Origin: JAXLYX01 sp046351215 | Lineage (GTDB): Bacteria > Myxococcota_A > Polyangia > Polyangiales > Houyiibacteriaceae | Length of the DNA: 38,502 bases | Direction of reading: 5' to 3' | NCBI GenBank assembly: GCA_046351215.1 | Contig: JAXLYX010000032.1 | Span: forward strand, 1-38,502 | Shown: positions 15,134 through 23,070 of the stretch, in pieces | How the letters are laid out: the number at the start of each line of letters is the position of its first letter | Numbering within the stretch: the stretch's first letter is position 1 | The notes under the pieces: generated by a model | What the model was told of the DNA's origin: nothing | What the model saw: the letters and a program-made list of their open reading frames with translations, nothing else | The model's database searches: none | Made by a program: the position numbers and the translations under genes

Positions 15134-17296
15134 ATGCCCCCGGTCCACCTCCCGACACGCGTCGAGGCCGTCACCCTCTATCGGTCGGGCGCGCGCGTCC
15201 GCCGCGTCGCCGAGCTCGGCGCGATCGGAGAGGACGGGGTTGCCGAGCTCTCCCTCGGGAACCTCCCGCTCGCGCTCGACGATGCGTCCTGCCGCATCGT
15301 CCTCGAGAACGCGCCGGAGCTCCGGGCGACCTCGCTCCGCATCGGCCTCGAGGTCGTCGCCGGCGTCTCGGGGGAGACGCCGCCCGACGAGGCCGCGCTC
15401 GAGCGCGCGCGCGTCGAGGCCACCGTCCTCCGCTCGCGTCTCGAAGCGCTCGCTCGCACGAAGCAGCGTGTCCTCTCGATGGGCTTCACGGAGCGCTACG
15501 CGCTCGAGCACGAGCTGCCGCCGCCATCGCCCACCGAGGCCCGCCTCGCCCTCTCTTCGCTCCGCCGCGACGAGGTCGCACGGCTCGAGGCCGCGATCGC
15601 CGAGCTCGAGCCGAGGGCGCGCGAGGCCGAACGCCTGAGGAAGGAGCTCGAGTCGCGTCGCGACCGCGCGTCTTCGGCGCGCGAGGCCCGCCCGAGCGAG
15701 CTCCGCAAGTGCGCGCTCGTCGGGCTCGCGGGAAGGCCCACGCCGGGCGCGCGCTTCGCGATCGAGTACCAGGTGCCCGGCGCGCGTTGGGTTCCCGCTT
15801 ACACGCTCCGGCTCGACGCCTCGATGAAGGAGCTCGAGCTCGGGATGCGCGCCCTCGTGGCGCAGAAGACCGGGGAGGATTGGACCGGCGCGACGCTCGT
15901 GCTCTCGACCGCCGCGCCCGAGACCTGGGCCGATCTCCCCGACCTTCCCGCGCTGCGCATCGGACGTCGGCAGCCCCCGACGCCGAAGAAGGGCTTCCGG
16001 GAGGCCCCCGTCGGCGTCGACTCGCTCTTCGCGGACTACGATCGGAGCTTCGTCGCGAAGTCGCCCAAGGATCGGGGCGGACGGCCCGTGGCGAAGAGCG
16101 CCCATCCGGCGATGTATGCGATGGCGGACGAGGCGGTGAGCGCAGGGCCGCCGAGCGCTCCCGTGCCGCCGCCGCGCGCCTTCCCGGGAGGCGCTCCGAT
16201 GCCGGTGGCAGCCGCCGCGGCGCCCGCCCCCGCGATGCCGCTGCCCCCGCCGAGCGTCGCCTTCTCGGCCGCGCCCTCGCCGCAGGGCCCGCCGATGGCG
16301 CGCAGTCGATCGCTGTTCGGCGGCGTCGGTGGGGGACCGCCGATCGTGCAGGCGCTGCTCGACGAATCGCTCGCGTCGCCCGTGGGGCCCGAGCTGCCCG
16401 AGACGCTCGAAGCCGAGCGGGACCTCCTCGACTTCGGTCGGCTTCGCATGCCGGCGATCGAGGACGCGCGGCGCGGGCGTCCGACGCGGCTCGACGATCG
16501 CGACGTCTACCTCGCATTCCTCGAGGCCACGCGCATCGAGCTGAAGGTCGACGTGATGAACGCGATCTACGTCGCGATCGACGACGCGGAGGCCGTCGGT
16601 GCGCTGCCCGTGCCCGCGGGGCATGCGATCCCGATGGGAGAGACGGGCTTCGACTACGCGTACGAAGCCGAGGCTCCGGTGGACGTGGTCTCGGACGGAG
16701 CGTTCCACTCCGTGCCCGTGGCGCTGCGGACGGGCCGGGCCAGCCCGAGCTTCGTCGTCGTGCCGCGGAAGAGCACCGACGTGTTCCGGATCCTCCGCTT
16801 CGCGAACCCCCTGCCGGGACCGCTGCTCGACGGACCCGTCGACGTCTACGTGAGCGGGGCCTTCCTGGTGACGAGCCGCTTCGGCGTCGTTCCGACGGAG
16901 GGACGCGTGGAGCTCGGGCTCGGCGTCGAGCAGGCGATCAAGGTGGCGCGCAACACCCGCTTCCGCGAGGAGACCGAAGGCCTCCTCCGGGGCAAGCTCG
17001 CGCTCGAGCACGGCATCCGCATCGAGGTCTCGAACCAGAGGGCCGAAGCCGCGGCGCTCGAGGTGCGCGAGCGCTTGCCGCTGCCGGCCGAGGGCGAGGA
17101 CGAGCTCACCGTCGACGTCGCGAAGGTCGAGCCGCGTTGGGAGGACTTCCGCGAGCCCGATTCGGCCCTCGAGGGGGGCAAGGTCTGGCGACTCGAGGTC
17201 CCGCCGCACGAGAGTCGGACGTGCAGCGTCGACTACGTCGTCCGCATCTCGAGCAAGCGCGAGCTCGTCGGCGGCAACCGCCGGGAGGGCGTGTGA
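15134..17296 (+). CDS. DUF4139 domain protein A (MuiA-like)
   Basis: A 720-residue protein. The N-terminus (10-60, VEAVTLYRSGARVRRVAEL) matches the DUF4140 opening; charged helices with coiled-coil character follow (85-185), then the DUF4139 core from about 208, with the signature YQVPGARWVPAYTLRLD and the box TGEDW (246-250) before LVLSTA. A Pro/Ala-rich, probably disordered insert interrupts the core at about 335-402. The family includes bacterial proteins annotated as mucoidy inhibitor MuiA and occurs in fungi; no reaction is established. There is no signal peptide, so it is likely cytoplasmic. Its stop overlaps the ATG of a second family member by one base. Confidence 0.85.
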   Translation: MPPVHLPTRVEAVTLYRSGARVRRVAELGAIGEDGVAELSLGNLPLALDDASCRIVLENAPELRATSLRIGLEVVAGVSGETPPDEAALERARVEATVLRSRLEALARTKQRVLSMGFTERYALEHELPPPSPTEARLALSSLRRDEVARLEAAIAELEPRAREAERLRKELESRRDRASSAREARPSELRKCALVGLAGRPTPGARFAIEYQVPGARWVPAYTLRLDASMKELELGMRALVAQKTGEDWTGATLVLSTAAPETWADLPDLPALRIGRRQPPTPKKGFREAPVGVDSLFADYDRSFVAKSPKDRGGRPVAKSAHPAMYAMADEAVSAGPPSAPVPPPRAFPGGAPMPVAAAAAPAPAMPLPPPSVAFSAAPSPQGPPMARSRSLFGGVGGGPPIVQALLDESLASPVGPELPETLEAERDLLDFGRLRMPAIEDARRGRPTRLDDRDVYLAFLEATRIELKVDVMNAIYVAIDDAEAVGALPVPAGHAIPMGETGFDYAYEAEAPVDVVSDGAFHSVPVALRTGRASPSFVVVPRKSTDVFRILRFANPLPGPLLDGPVDVYVSGAFLVTSRFGVVPTEGRVELGLGVEQAIKVARNTRFREETEGLLRGKLALEHGIRIEVSNQRAEAAALEVRERLPLPAEGEDELTVDVAKVEPRWEDFREPDSALEGGKVWRLEVPPHESRTCSVDYVVRISSKRELVGGNRREGV

Positions 17297-18828
17297 TGAA
17301 GACGAACGTCCACCTCCCGATCACCGAGGTCCTCGTGCTCGAGGACCGCGCTCACGTCGTCCGCTCCGGCCCGGTGGCGCTCGAGGCGGGGGTCGCCACC
17401 GTGGTGCTCGACGAGCTCTCGCCCGTGCTCGTCGACAAGAGCGTCGTGGCGAAGGGCCTCGCTCGCGGCGTCGAGGTGCTCGATGCGCGCATCGAGCGCC
17501 GGAAGCTGCACCTCGCGGCCGACCTCGGCACGGATTGGAAGGCCCTCGACGCGCTCCGTCACGAGGCCGAGCGACGCCAGAAGCTGGCGCGCGAAGCGCT
17601 CGCGCGCGTCGAGGCCGAGCTCGCCGACGCCGCGGCGATCGAAGAGCTCCTCGTGCGCGAGCTCGCCCAGGATCTCGGCTACGGACGCTTCGACGGGGCG
17701 AAGGCGCGCGCCGACCTCGCGCTCCTCGGGCAGCGCACGGCCGAGGCGCTCGCGAGGCGGGCCGAGCTCGCGGAAGAGGTCGCCAAGGCCGACCGCGAGG
17801 TGAACGACGTCGCGAGGCGTCGCTCCGCGGCCGCGCATCGGGAGTCGCGGGAGGTCTCGTCGATCGCGCTGACCGTGCGCGCGGCCGAAGCCGGGACCCA
17901 CGCGCTCCGCGTCGAGTACGTGGTCCCGAACGCCGCATGGCGCCCGCAGCACGTCGCGACGCTCCGCGGCGGCGAGCTCGAGATCCGCTCGGAGGCCTGC
18001 GTGTGGCAGCGCACGGGGGAGGACTGGTCCGCCGTCTCGCTGCGCTTCTCCACCGAGAGGCCTTCGCTCGGAGCCGCGCCTCCCTCGCTCGAGACCGAGC
18101 GCCTTTCGACGAAGGCGCGCGAGCAGCGAGTGGTGGTCGAGACGCGCGAGCAGGCGATCGAGGACACGGGCCTCGGGCGTTCCCGCACGATCGCGGACCT
18201 GCCCGGCATCGACGACGGAGGCGAGTCGCTCGACCTGCGGAGCGCCGCGACGGCGGACGTGCCCTCGGACGGCATGCCGCATCGCATCCCCGTCTCCTCG
18301 TTCCGCGCGGAAGCCACGCTCGAGCGCGTCCTCGTCGGCGAGCGTGTGCCCCAGGTGCTCCTCCGCTGCGAGCTCGACCATCGGGGCAGCCATCCGATCC
18401 TCGCCGGTCCCGTCGACCTCCTGCGCGACAACGGCTACGTCGGGCGGACCACGCTCCTCTACGTCGCGCCGGGCGAGCGCTTCGAGCTCGGCTTCGGTCC
18501 CGATCCCGAGCTCCGCGTCCATCGCGAGACGGCGGAGCACGCCGTCCCACGCGGGCTCGTCTCGCCGTGGCGCAAGGTCGAGCACTTCGTGACGCTCAAG
18601 CTCTCGAACCTGGGCCCCGGACGGGTCGCCGTGAGGGCGAAGGAGAGGATCCCCGTCTCCGAGGTCGAGAAGGTGAAGGTCTCGATCGATCCGGACCGAT
18701 GCGAGCCGCGCGCGCCCCGCGCCGACGCGAACGGGATGGTGAGCCTCTCGCTCGAGCTCGGCCCCTACGGCCAGACGCAGGCGAAGCTCGTGTACGTCGT
18801 GGAGAAGCACGACGACGTCGTGGGGTAG
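17296..18828 (+). CDS. DUF4139 domain protein B (MuiA-like)
   Basis: A 510-residue paralogue of the preceding gene, starting in its stop codon (TGATG). It has the same plan: a beta N-terminus (8-60), a helical charged stretch (80-180), then the DUF4139 core with YVVPNAAWRPQHV and TGEDW (240-244). It lacks the long Pro/Ala insert of protein A and is 210 residues shorter. The C-terminal third (strands with SPWRKVEHFVTLKLSNL) aligns by eye with the end of protein A. The obligate one-base coupling suggests equal amounts and a hetero-complex; this is inference. The downstream DUF2236 gene is convergent, 10 bases away. Confidence 0.85.
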   Translation: MKTNVHLPITEVLVLEDRAHVVRSGPVALEAGVATVVLDELSPVLVDKSVVAKGLARGVEVLDARIERRKLHLAADLGTDWKALDALRHEAERRQKLAREALARVEAELADAAAIEELLVRELAQDLGYGRFDGAKARADLALLGQRTAEALARRAELAEEVAKADREVNDVARRRSAAAHRESREVSSIALTVRAAEAGTHALRVEYVVPNAAWRPQHVATLRGGELEIRSEACVWQRTGEDWSAVSLRFSTERPSLGAAPPSLETERLSTKAREQRVVVETREQAIEDTGLGRSRTIADLPGIDDGGESLDLRSAATADVPSDGMPHRIPVSSFRAEATLERVLVGERVPQVLLRCELDHRGSHPILAGPVDLLRDNGYVGRTTLLYVAPGERFELGFGPDPELRVHRETAEHAVPRGLVSPWRKVEHFVTLKLSNLGPGRVAVRAKERIPVSEVEKVKVSIDPDRCEPRAPRADANGMVSLSLELGPYGQTQAKLVYVVEKHDDVVG

Positions 18829-18838
18829 GCGGTCGCCG

Positions 18839-19804
18839 TCAGAGCACGAGCCTCGGGCGCCCGAGCAGCATCCGATTCATCGCCGCCACCCAGGCGCTCG
18901 GCTCGCGTCGACCGGCGAGCCGCTCCATCGCCTCCTGATAGGCGGGCACGGTGGCGAGCCTCGCGGGGAGCACACGCTCGAGCAGCCGGAAGAGCCGGGT
19001 GAGGCGCGCCGTGGTCCTGCGGTTCGCGGCGTCGTTCGCGGGGAGGTCGAGGAGGCGGCGCTGTCGCTCGGAGAGCGGCGAGCAGAGGAAGACGAAGAGC
19101 GGCCCACGTACGGGGCGTGGGAGCTGGCTCCGGAGGAAGCGCGCGATCACGACTCCCGGCTCCGTCCGGCCGAGCACGGGCGAGCCCTCCATCCGGAGGA
19201 GGTAGCGCTCGACCTCGTCCCACGTCCGAGGGTGCATCGCCTCGGGAATCCCGAAGCAGAGCGCGTAGCGCTTCATCTCGTCGACGAGTCGATCCTTCTC
19301 CGAGGTCTCGAGGGGCCGGACGATCGCGTCGTAGAGCTTCGCGCGACACGCGAACGCCGTGACGTGGACGTAGAGCAGCGCGTTGCGCTCGTTGGCGCCG
19401 TACGTCGAGCCCATGGGATGCGCGCCGGCGCCTTCGGGCAGCGTTCCCTTCACGCGTCCGTGGACCTGGAAGAGCGCCTGGCTCATCCGGAGCACGGTCT
19501 CGAGATCGCCGTAGAGCAGCGACCAGAGGAACGTGTAGGTGAGGCGCGCGCGCGCTCGTGGATCCTTCAGGATCTTCGAGTGCTCGAAGACGGCCGTGGC
19601 CACCCACGGATGGCCGAGCTGCATCAGCACGGACTGGACCGCGCCGAGGAAGTAGACGAGCGAGTGCTTGTTCACCTCCCAGACCATCGAGCGTGGACCG
19701 AAGAGGCCTTCGCGCGGATCGATCGCGGCGCCACGCAGGCGCTCGAAGCCGCGCTTCAGGTCCTCGCTCGTCACGAAGGACGTCTCGCTCGCCTTGCCGT
19801 CCAT
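18839..19804 (-). CDS. DUF2236 (MpaB/Lcp-like) haem-dependent oxygenase family protein
   Basis: A 321-residue all-helical protein. Family features are FGPRSMVWEVNKHS (35-48), GHPWVA (64-69) followed by EHS, a helix pair with DPRARARLTYTFLWSLLYGD (81-100), VHGRVKG (114-120), and YVHVTAF (145-151). DUF2236 includes the fungal oxygenase MpaB and bacterial latex-clearing rubber oxygenase Lcp; His115 and His147 are the likeliest haem-related residues, but I cannot assign the ligand. Many members act on isoprenoid or other hydrophobic chains. ATG 19804 is preceded by GGGGGGAG. The 129-base leader between this gene and the truncated haemoglobin folds strongly (see the element at 19822-19932). Confidence 0.8.
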   Translation of the reverse strand: MDGKASETSFVTSEDLKRGFERLRGAAIDPREGLFGPRSMVWEVNKHSLVYFLGAVQSVLMQLGHPWVATAVFEHSKILKDPRARARLTYTFLWSLLYGDLETVLRMSQALFQVHGRVKGTLPEGAGAHPMGSTYGANERNALLYVHVTAFACRAKLYDAIVRPLETSEKDRLVDEMKRYALCFGIPEAMHPRTWDEVERYLLRMEGSPVLGRTEPGVVIARFLRSQLPRPVRGPLFVFLCSPLSERQRRLLDLPANDAANRRTTARLTRLFRLLERVLPARLATVPAYQEAMERLAGRREPSAWVAAMNRMLLGRPRLVL

Positions 19805-19821
19805 GGCTCCCCCCTCTCGTA

Positions 19822-19932
19822 GGGAAGCGAAGCTGCCACGGAGGGAAGGGCCCGAACCGTCGAGGTGGCCACGATCGCACACGATGCACCCTTCGGGCGG
19901 AACGACGCGGCCACCTCGATCGCTTCGCTCCC
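19822..19932 (-). ncRNA. Nested long-stem element between truncated haemoglobin and DUF2236 gene
   Basis: The inner arms TCGAGGTGGCC (19860-19870) and GGCCACCTCGA (19909-19919) are a perfect 11-bp pair. The outer arms GGGAAGCGAAGC (19822-19833) and GCTTCGCTCCC (19922-19932) pair over 11 positions with one bulged base. The 38-base inner loop can form a further small hairpin. In the minus-strand transcript the fold begins one base after the haemoglobin stop and ends 17 bases before the DUF2236 start, with that gene's Shine-Dalgarno just after it. It could be a leader RNA, processing site or terminator; the class is unknown. Confidence 0.4.
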
Positions 19933-19933
19933 G

Positions 19934-20302
19934 TCAGGCGCGGCCGAGCACCTGCTCGCGCGTCGACTCGACGATGGAGGCCGCCTCGGCGATGTCGCCG
20001 TCCGACACCCCGAGCTCCTTCAACGTCGCGCCGAGGTTCTCGACGACGGCATCGAAGTGCGAGTCGTCGAGGCCGCGCTCGACGAGCGCGCGATGCGCGT
20101 GCGCCATCCCGCGGCCGGTGTAGCGATTCGGACCGCCGAGCGCGACCGTGAGGAAGGCCTTCTGCTTCTTCGACTGGGCCGCCATGTCGACGCCGTCGAA
20201 GAAGTGTCGGATGCGGTCGTCGGCGAGGACCTTCCCGTAGAAGCGGTCCACCGCCGCGTCCACCGCCGCCTCGCCACCCAGCCGTTCGTAGAGACTCGTC
20301 AT
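19934..20302 (-). CDS. glbN: Truncated haemoglobin, group 1 (GlbN type)
   Basis: A 122-residue trHb1. Landmarks are the opening LYERLGG, the B-helix RFY with Tyr22 as B10, FFDGVDM, Gln43 (E7), Lys46 at E10 (His in the Synechocystis protein), QKAFLTVALGG, and the proximal His70 (F8) in MAHAHRAL. The small haem protein binds O2 or NO in the cytoplasm; members protect against NO or supply oxygen to oxidases. ATG 20302 has the strong site GGAGGAAC; a longer reading from 20455 would cross the promoter region. A DUF2236 gene follows on the same strand, fitting haem and oxygen chemistry, though common transcription is unproven. Confidence 0.93.
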   Translation of the reverse strand: MTSLYERLGGEAAVDAAVDRFYGKVLADDRIRHFFDGVDMAAQSKKQKAFLTVALGGPNRYTGRGMAHAHRALVERGLDDSHFDAVVENLGATLKELGVSDGDIAEAASIVESTREQVLGRA

Positions 20303-20332
20303 GGTCGTTCCTCCGAGTTCAAATCGGTAGGT

Positions 20333-20347
20333 GATATGCGCGATATC
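20333..20347. promoter_or_regulatory. Inverted repeat upstream of the truncated haemoglobin gene
   Basis: GATAT and ATATC flank GCGCG, 31 bases before the haemoglobin ATG, in an AT-richer patch. It could be an operator; the arms are only 5 bases, and no NsrR, FNR or DNR consensus is matched. Confidence 0.3.
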
Positions 20348-20429
20348 CCTGGACGGCGCTAGGGCGTGGCCGGAATGGTGTGTCGTTCTGACCACTTGGC
20401 CAATCGCGGTCCCGACGGTCGAGAAGGGC

Positions 20430-20465
20430 TTGATTGTGTCGCTCAATTGTGTCATACACTAGGCG
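20430..20465 (+). promoter_or_regulatory. Promoter and probable autoregulatory site of the GntR gene
   Basis: TTGATT (20430-20435) and TACACT (20455-20460) are 19 bases apart, and the GTG start follows the -10 after only four bases, so the mRNA would be leaderless or nearly so. ATTGTGTC occurs twice, 13 bases apart (20433, 20446). The second copy forms GTGT-CAT-ACAC (20449-20459) over the -10, a plausible GntR dimer site. Confidence 0.45.
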
Positions 20466-21190
20466 TGGCTTCCGAGACGACTCCCAGCGCCATCGAGCAC
20501 CAGCTCACCCTCGACATCCTCCGGGGCCGGTATCCGGTGGGCAGTCACCTGCCGACGGTGCGCGACCTCGCGGCGCGGCACGGGGTGAATCCGGGGACGA
20601 TCCAGCGCGTCGTGGCGCGGCTCGAGACGCGGGGGCTCGTCGAGGCCCGGCAGGGGAGCGGCCTGCGCGTCGTCGACGCGCGCGAGAACGGCGACTTCTC
20701 GCTGGTGCCCTATTGGCTCGAGGCGACTCTCGATCAGCCGACGCGCGCCGCGGAGATCCTCGAGGAGTTCCTCGAGCTGCGGCGTCTCGTGGCAGGTCGC
20801 CTGCTCGTGAAGCATCGCGAAGCGATCCTCGCGCACACGCCGAGGCTCCGGACCCTGGCGGCGGCGCTCGCCGAGGCCGAAGGGCTCGAGGCGCGTCGCG
20901 AGGCCGATCTCGCCTTCGCGCGCGAGCTCCTCCGCGCCACGGGCAACCTCGTGGGGCTCGCGGTCCTGAACACCCTCGCGAAGGTGCTCGAGCAGCTGCC
21001 CGAGGTCGCGACGGCGATGTACGACGAGCCCGAGGCGAACGCGGCCTCGATGATGCGCATCCTCGCGGCCCTCGTCGCCGGTGGCGACGACGCGGAGCGG
21101 ACGATCGACGAGGCGACCGCCGAGATCGATGCCCGCACGGTGAAGCGATTCGCGGCGGCCCTGCGCCGCCGCGCGAAGGGAGCGTCCTGA
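20465..21190 (+). CDS. GntR-family transcription regulator (FadR/FCD type)
   Basis: A 241-residue regulator. The winged helix is at residues 8-70: AIEHQLTLDILRGRYPVG, LPTVRDLAARHGVNPGTIQRVVARLE, and the wing GLVEARQGSGLRV. A helical effector domain (95-235) has the FCD-like order FLELRRLVAGRL and, near 145, DLAFARELLRATGN. The usual FCD metal-binding His after F is Ala here, so a bound metal is unlikely and the ligand may be fatty or steroid-like. GTG 20465 is chosen because the family fold starts directly after it and promoter elements lie just upstream; there is no Shine-Dalgarno. Its stop overlaps the next ATG by one base, marking it as the local regulator of the GMC operon. Confidence 0.88.
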   Translation: MASETTPSAIEHQLTLDILRGRYPVGSHLPTVRDLAARHGVNPGTIQRVVARLETRGLVEARQGSGLRVVDARENGDFSLVPYWLEATLDQPTRAAEILEEFLELRRLVAGRLLVKHREAILAHTPRLRTLAAALAEAEGLEARREADLAFARELLRATGNLVGLAVLNTLAKVLEQLPEVATAMYDEPEANAASMMRILAALVAGGDDAERTIDEATAEIDARTVKRFAAALRRRAKGAS

Positions 21191-21558
21191 TGTCCGAGTC
21201 GAGAGAAACGCGGCTGCGCGACGCCTTCGTCGCCGCGATGTTGCCTGCGGTCGGCAAGGGCCTGCCCGGCGCGGACGAGCTCGACCACCGGGCCTTCTGG
21301 CCTCGCTTCGAGGAGGCGGCGCCGCGCTCGCTCTCGAGGGGCTTCCGCGCCGCGACCCTCGCCATCGGCCATCTGCCCTACGTGCTCGGCTACGGTCGGG
21401 CCCTCGACGAGCTCGGCGCCGACGAGCGCGAAGAGGTGCTCCGGAAGGCGGCGCGCATCCCCGGCTTCGACGCGCTGCTCGACGTCGCGAAGGTCGTGGT
21501 CTGCTTCGCGTACTTCAACGATCCCGGCATCGAGCGGATCGTGCGGGGGACGCCATGA
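21190..21558 (+). CDS. Small protein coupled to a GMC oxidoreductase
   Basis: A 122-residue helical protein. The N-terminus (about 10-30: DAFVAAMLPAVGKGLPGADEL) recalls the gluconate 2-dehydrogenase subunit 3-like proteins that accompany GMC dehydrogenases, but no Tat or Sec signal is seen. The start overlaps the regulator stop and its end overlaps the oxidoreductase start (ATGA, 21555-21558), so all three are translationally coupled. A subunit or maturation partner of the GMC enzyme is the best guess. Similarity is weak by eye; the context carries most of the call. Confidence 0.65.
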   Translation: MSESRETRLRDAFVAAMLPAVGKGLPGADELDHRAFWPRFEEAAPRSLSRGFRAATLAIGHLPYVLGYGRALDELGADEREEVLRKAARIPGFDALLDVAKVVVCFAYFNDPGIERIVRGTP

Positions 21559-23060
21559 GGCGCATCGACGGACGCGAGGTGCGTGGGTCGTACTCGGCCG
21601 AGGCCGACGTCGTGATCGTCGGCAGCGGACCGGCCGGTGCGGCCGCGGCCCGCGAGCTCGCGAAGCACGGCACGAGCGTGATCGTCGTCGAGGCGGGGCG
21701 CTGGTACGAGGCGCGCGAGTATCCGATCTCGACCTTCGACTCGATGGCGCTCACCTACCGCGAGCTCGGCGCGTCGATGGCTCTCGGTCTCGCGCCGACG
21801 CCCTACGTGCAGGCGAAGATGGTGGGCGGGAGCTCGCCGATCAACGGCGCCATCTGCTGGCGGATGCCGCGCGACGTCCACGACGCATGGGTCCGCGACG
21901 ATCCGGCCCTCGCGGAGGCGTTGCCCTGGGACGCGCTCGAGTCGGTGACCGACGAGCTCGAGAAGCGCCTGAACGTGAAGCCGACGGATCCCGCCGTCGC
22001 CGGGCGCAAGAACCAGCTCATGGCGCGTGGCGCCGAGGCCCTCGGTCTCGAGCACCGGCCGATCCGTCGCAACGTGCAGGGCTGCGAGGGCCTCGGCCGC
22101 TGCATGCAGGGCTGTCCGAAGGGCGCGAAGCTCTCGATCGACGCGAGCATCCTCCTCGACGCGGAGCGCGGCGGGGCCGTCGTCCTCTCGTCGGTCGAGG
22201 TGACGGGCATCGAGCTCGAGAAGGGCCGGGCCGTCGGCGTCGTCGGCACGAGCGAAGGCGGCGCGACCGTGCGCCTGCGCGCGAACCGGGCGGTGATCGT
22301 GGCGGCGAGCGCGATCCAGACCCCGGCGCTCCTCCTCGCGAGCGGCCTCGATCGAGGCCCCGTCGGCGAGAACTTCCAATGCCATCCGGGCGTGTCGATG
22401 GCGGGACGCTTCCCCGAGCCGGTCCGGATGTGGGAAGGCGCGACGCAGGGGCACGAGGTCATCGGCCTGCGTCGCGAGGGCCTGAAATTCGAGGCGCTCG
22501 GCTTCGGCCTCGGCGTGATGGCGAGCCGCCTGCACGGCTACGGACGGAGCTTCGCGCACGAGGTCGCGGACCTCGCGCACCAGCTCGACTGGGGCGCGGC
22601 GGTCAAGGCCGAGGGCCGTGGCCGTGTCCGCCGGATCGGCGGAAAGCCCGTGCTCTTCTTCGATCCGACGAAGCGCGACATCGCTCTCTACCGTCGCGGC
22701 CTGCGCGTGCTCGGGGAGATGATGCTCGCGGCGGGGGCCGACTACGTCTCTCCCGGCGTGCGCAGCTTCCTCCCGCGCACGTCGAGCGTTTCGGACCTCG
22801 TCCGCCTCGAGCAGGAAGGTCCGCGGCGCGGCTCGGCCTACACGGCGGTGATGACGCATATGTTCGGCACCTGCCGGATGGGCAGCGATCCCGCGAGGAG
22901 CGTCGTGCGCCCCGACTTCCGACACCACTCCGTCGACGGCCTCTACGTCGCCGACTCGAGCGTCTTCCCCACGAACACGGGTGTGAACCCGCAGATCGCG
23001 ATCCTCGCGGTGGCCACGCTGTGTGCGCGCCGCGTGATCGGCCTTCCCGCGCTTGCCTGA
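21555..23060 (+). CDS. GMC-family FAD-dependent oxidoreductase
   Basis: A 501-residue flavoprotein. The dinucleotide motif is VGSGPAGAAAARELA (22-36) with acidic EAG at the end of strand 2; GGSSPINGA (91-99) is the FAD-attachment loop region; the catalytic pair is His435 in MTHMFGTCRMG and Asn478 in NTGVNPQ. It also has C-x5-C-x3-CP (Cys177, Cys183, Cys187) before KGAK, a feature of long-chain alcohol oxidase and related GMC proteins that may bind a metal or cluster. It would oxidise an alcohol, likely a hydrophobic or sterol-type one. No signal peptide is present. It is coupled to a small upstream protein and followed after 10 bases by an unknown gene. Confidence 0.9.
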   Translation: MRRIDGREVRGSYSAEADVVIVGSGPAGAAAARELAKHGTSVIVVEAGRWYEAREYPISTFDSMALTYRELGASMALGLAPTPYVQAKMVGGSSPINGAICWRMPRDVHDAWVRDDPALAEALPWDALESVTDELEKRLNVKPTDPAVAGRKNQLMARGAEALGLEHRPIRRNVQGCEGLGRCMQGCPKGAKLSIDASILLDAERGGAVVLSSVEVTGIELEKGRAVGVVGTSEGGATVRLRANRAVIVAASAIQTPALLLASGLDRGPVGENFQCHPGVSMAGRFPEPVRMWEGATQGHEVIGLRREGLKFEALGFGLGVMASRLHGYGRSFAHEVADLAHQLDWGAAVKAEGRGRVRRIGGKPVLFFDPTKRDIALYRRGLRVLGEMMLAAGADYVSPGVRSFLPRTSSVSDLVRLEQEGPRRGSAYTAVMTHMFGTCRMGSDPARSVVRPDFRHHSVDGLYVADSSVFPTNTGVNPQIAILAVATLCARRVIGLPALA

Positions 23061-23070
23061 GGAGAGAACC

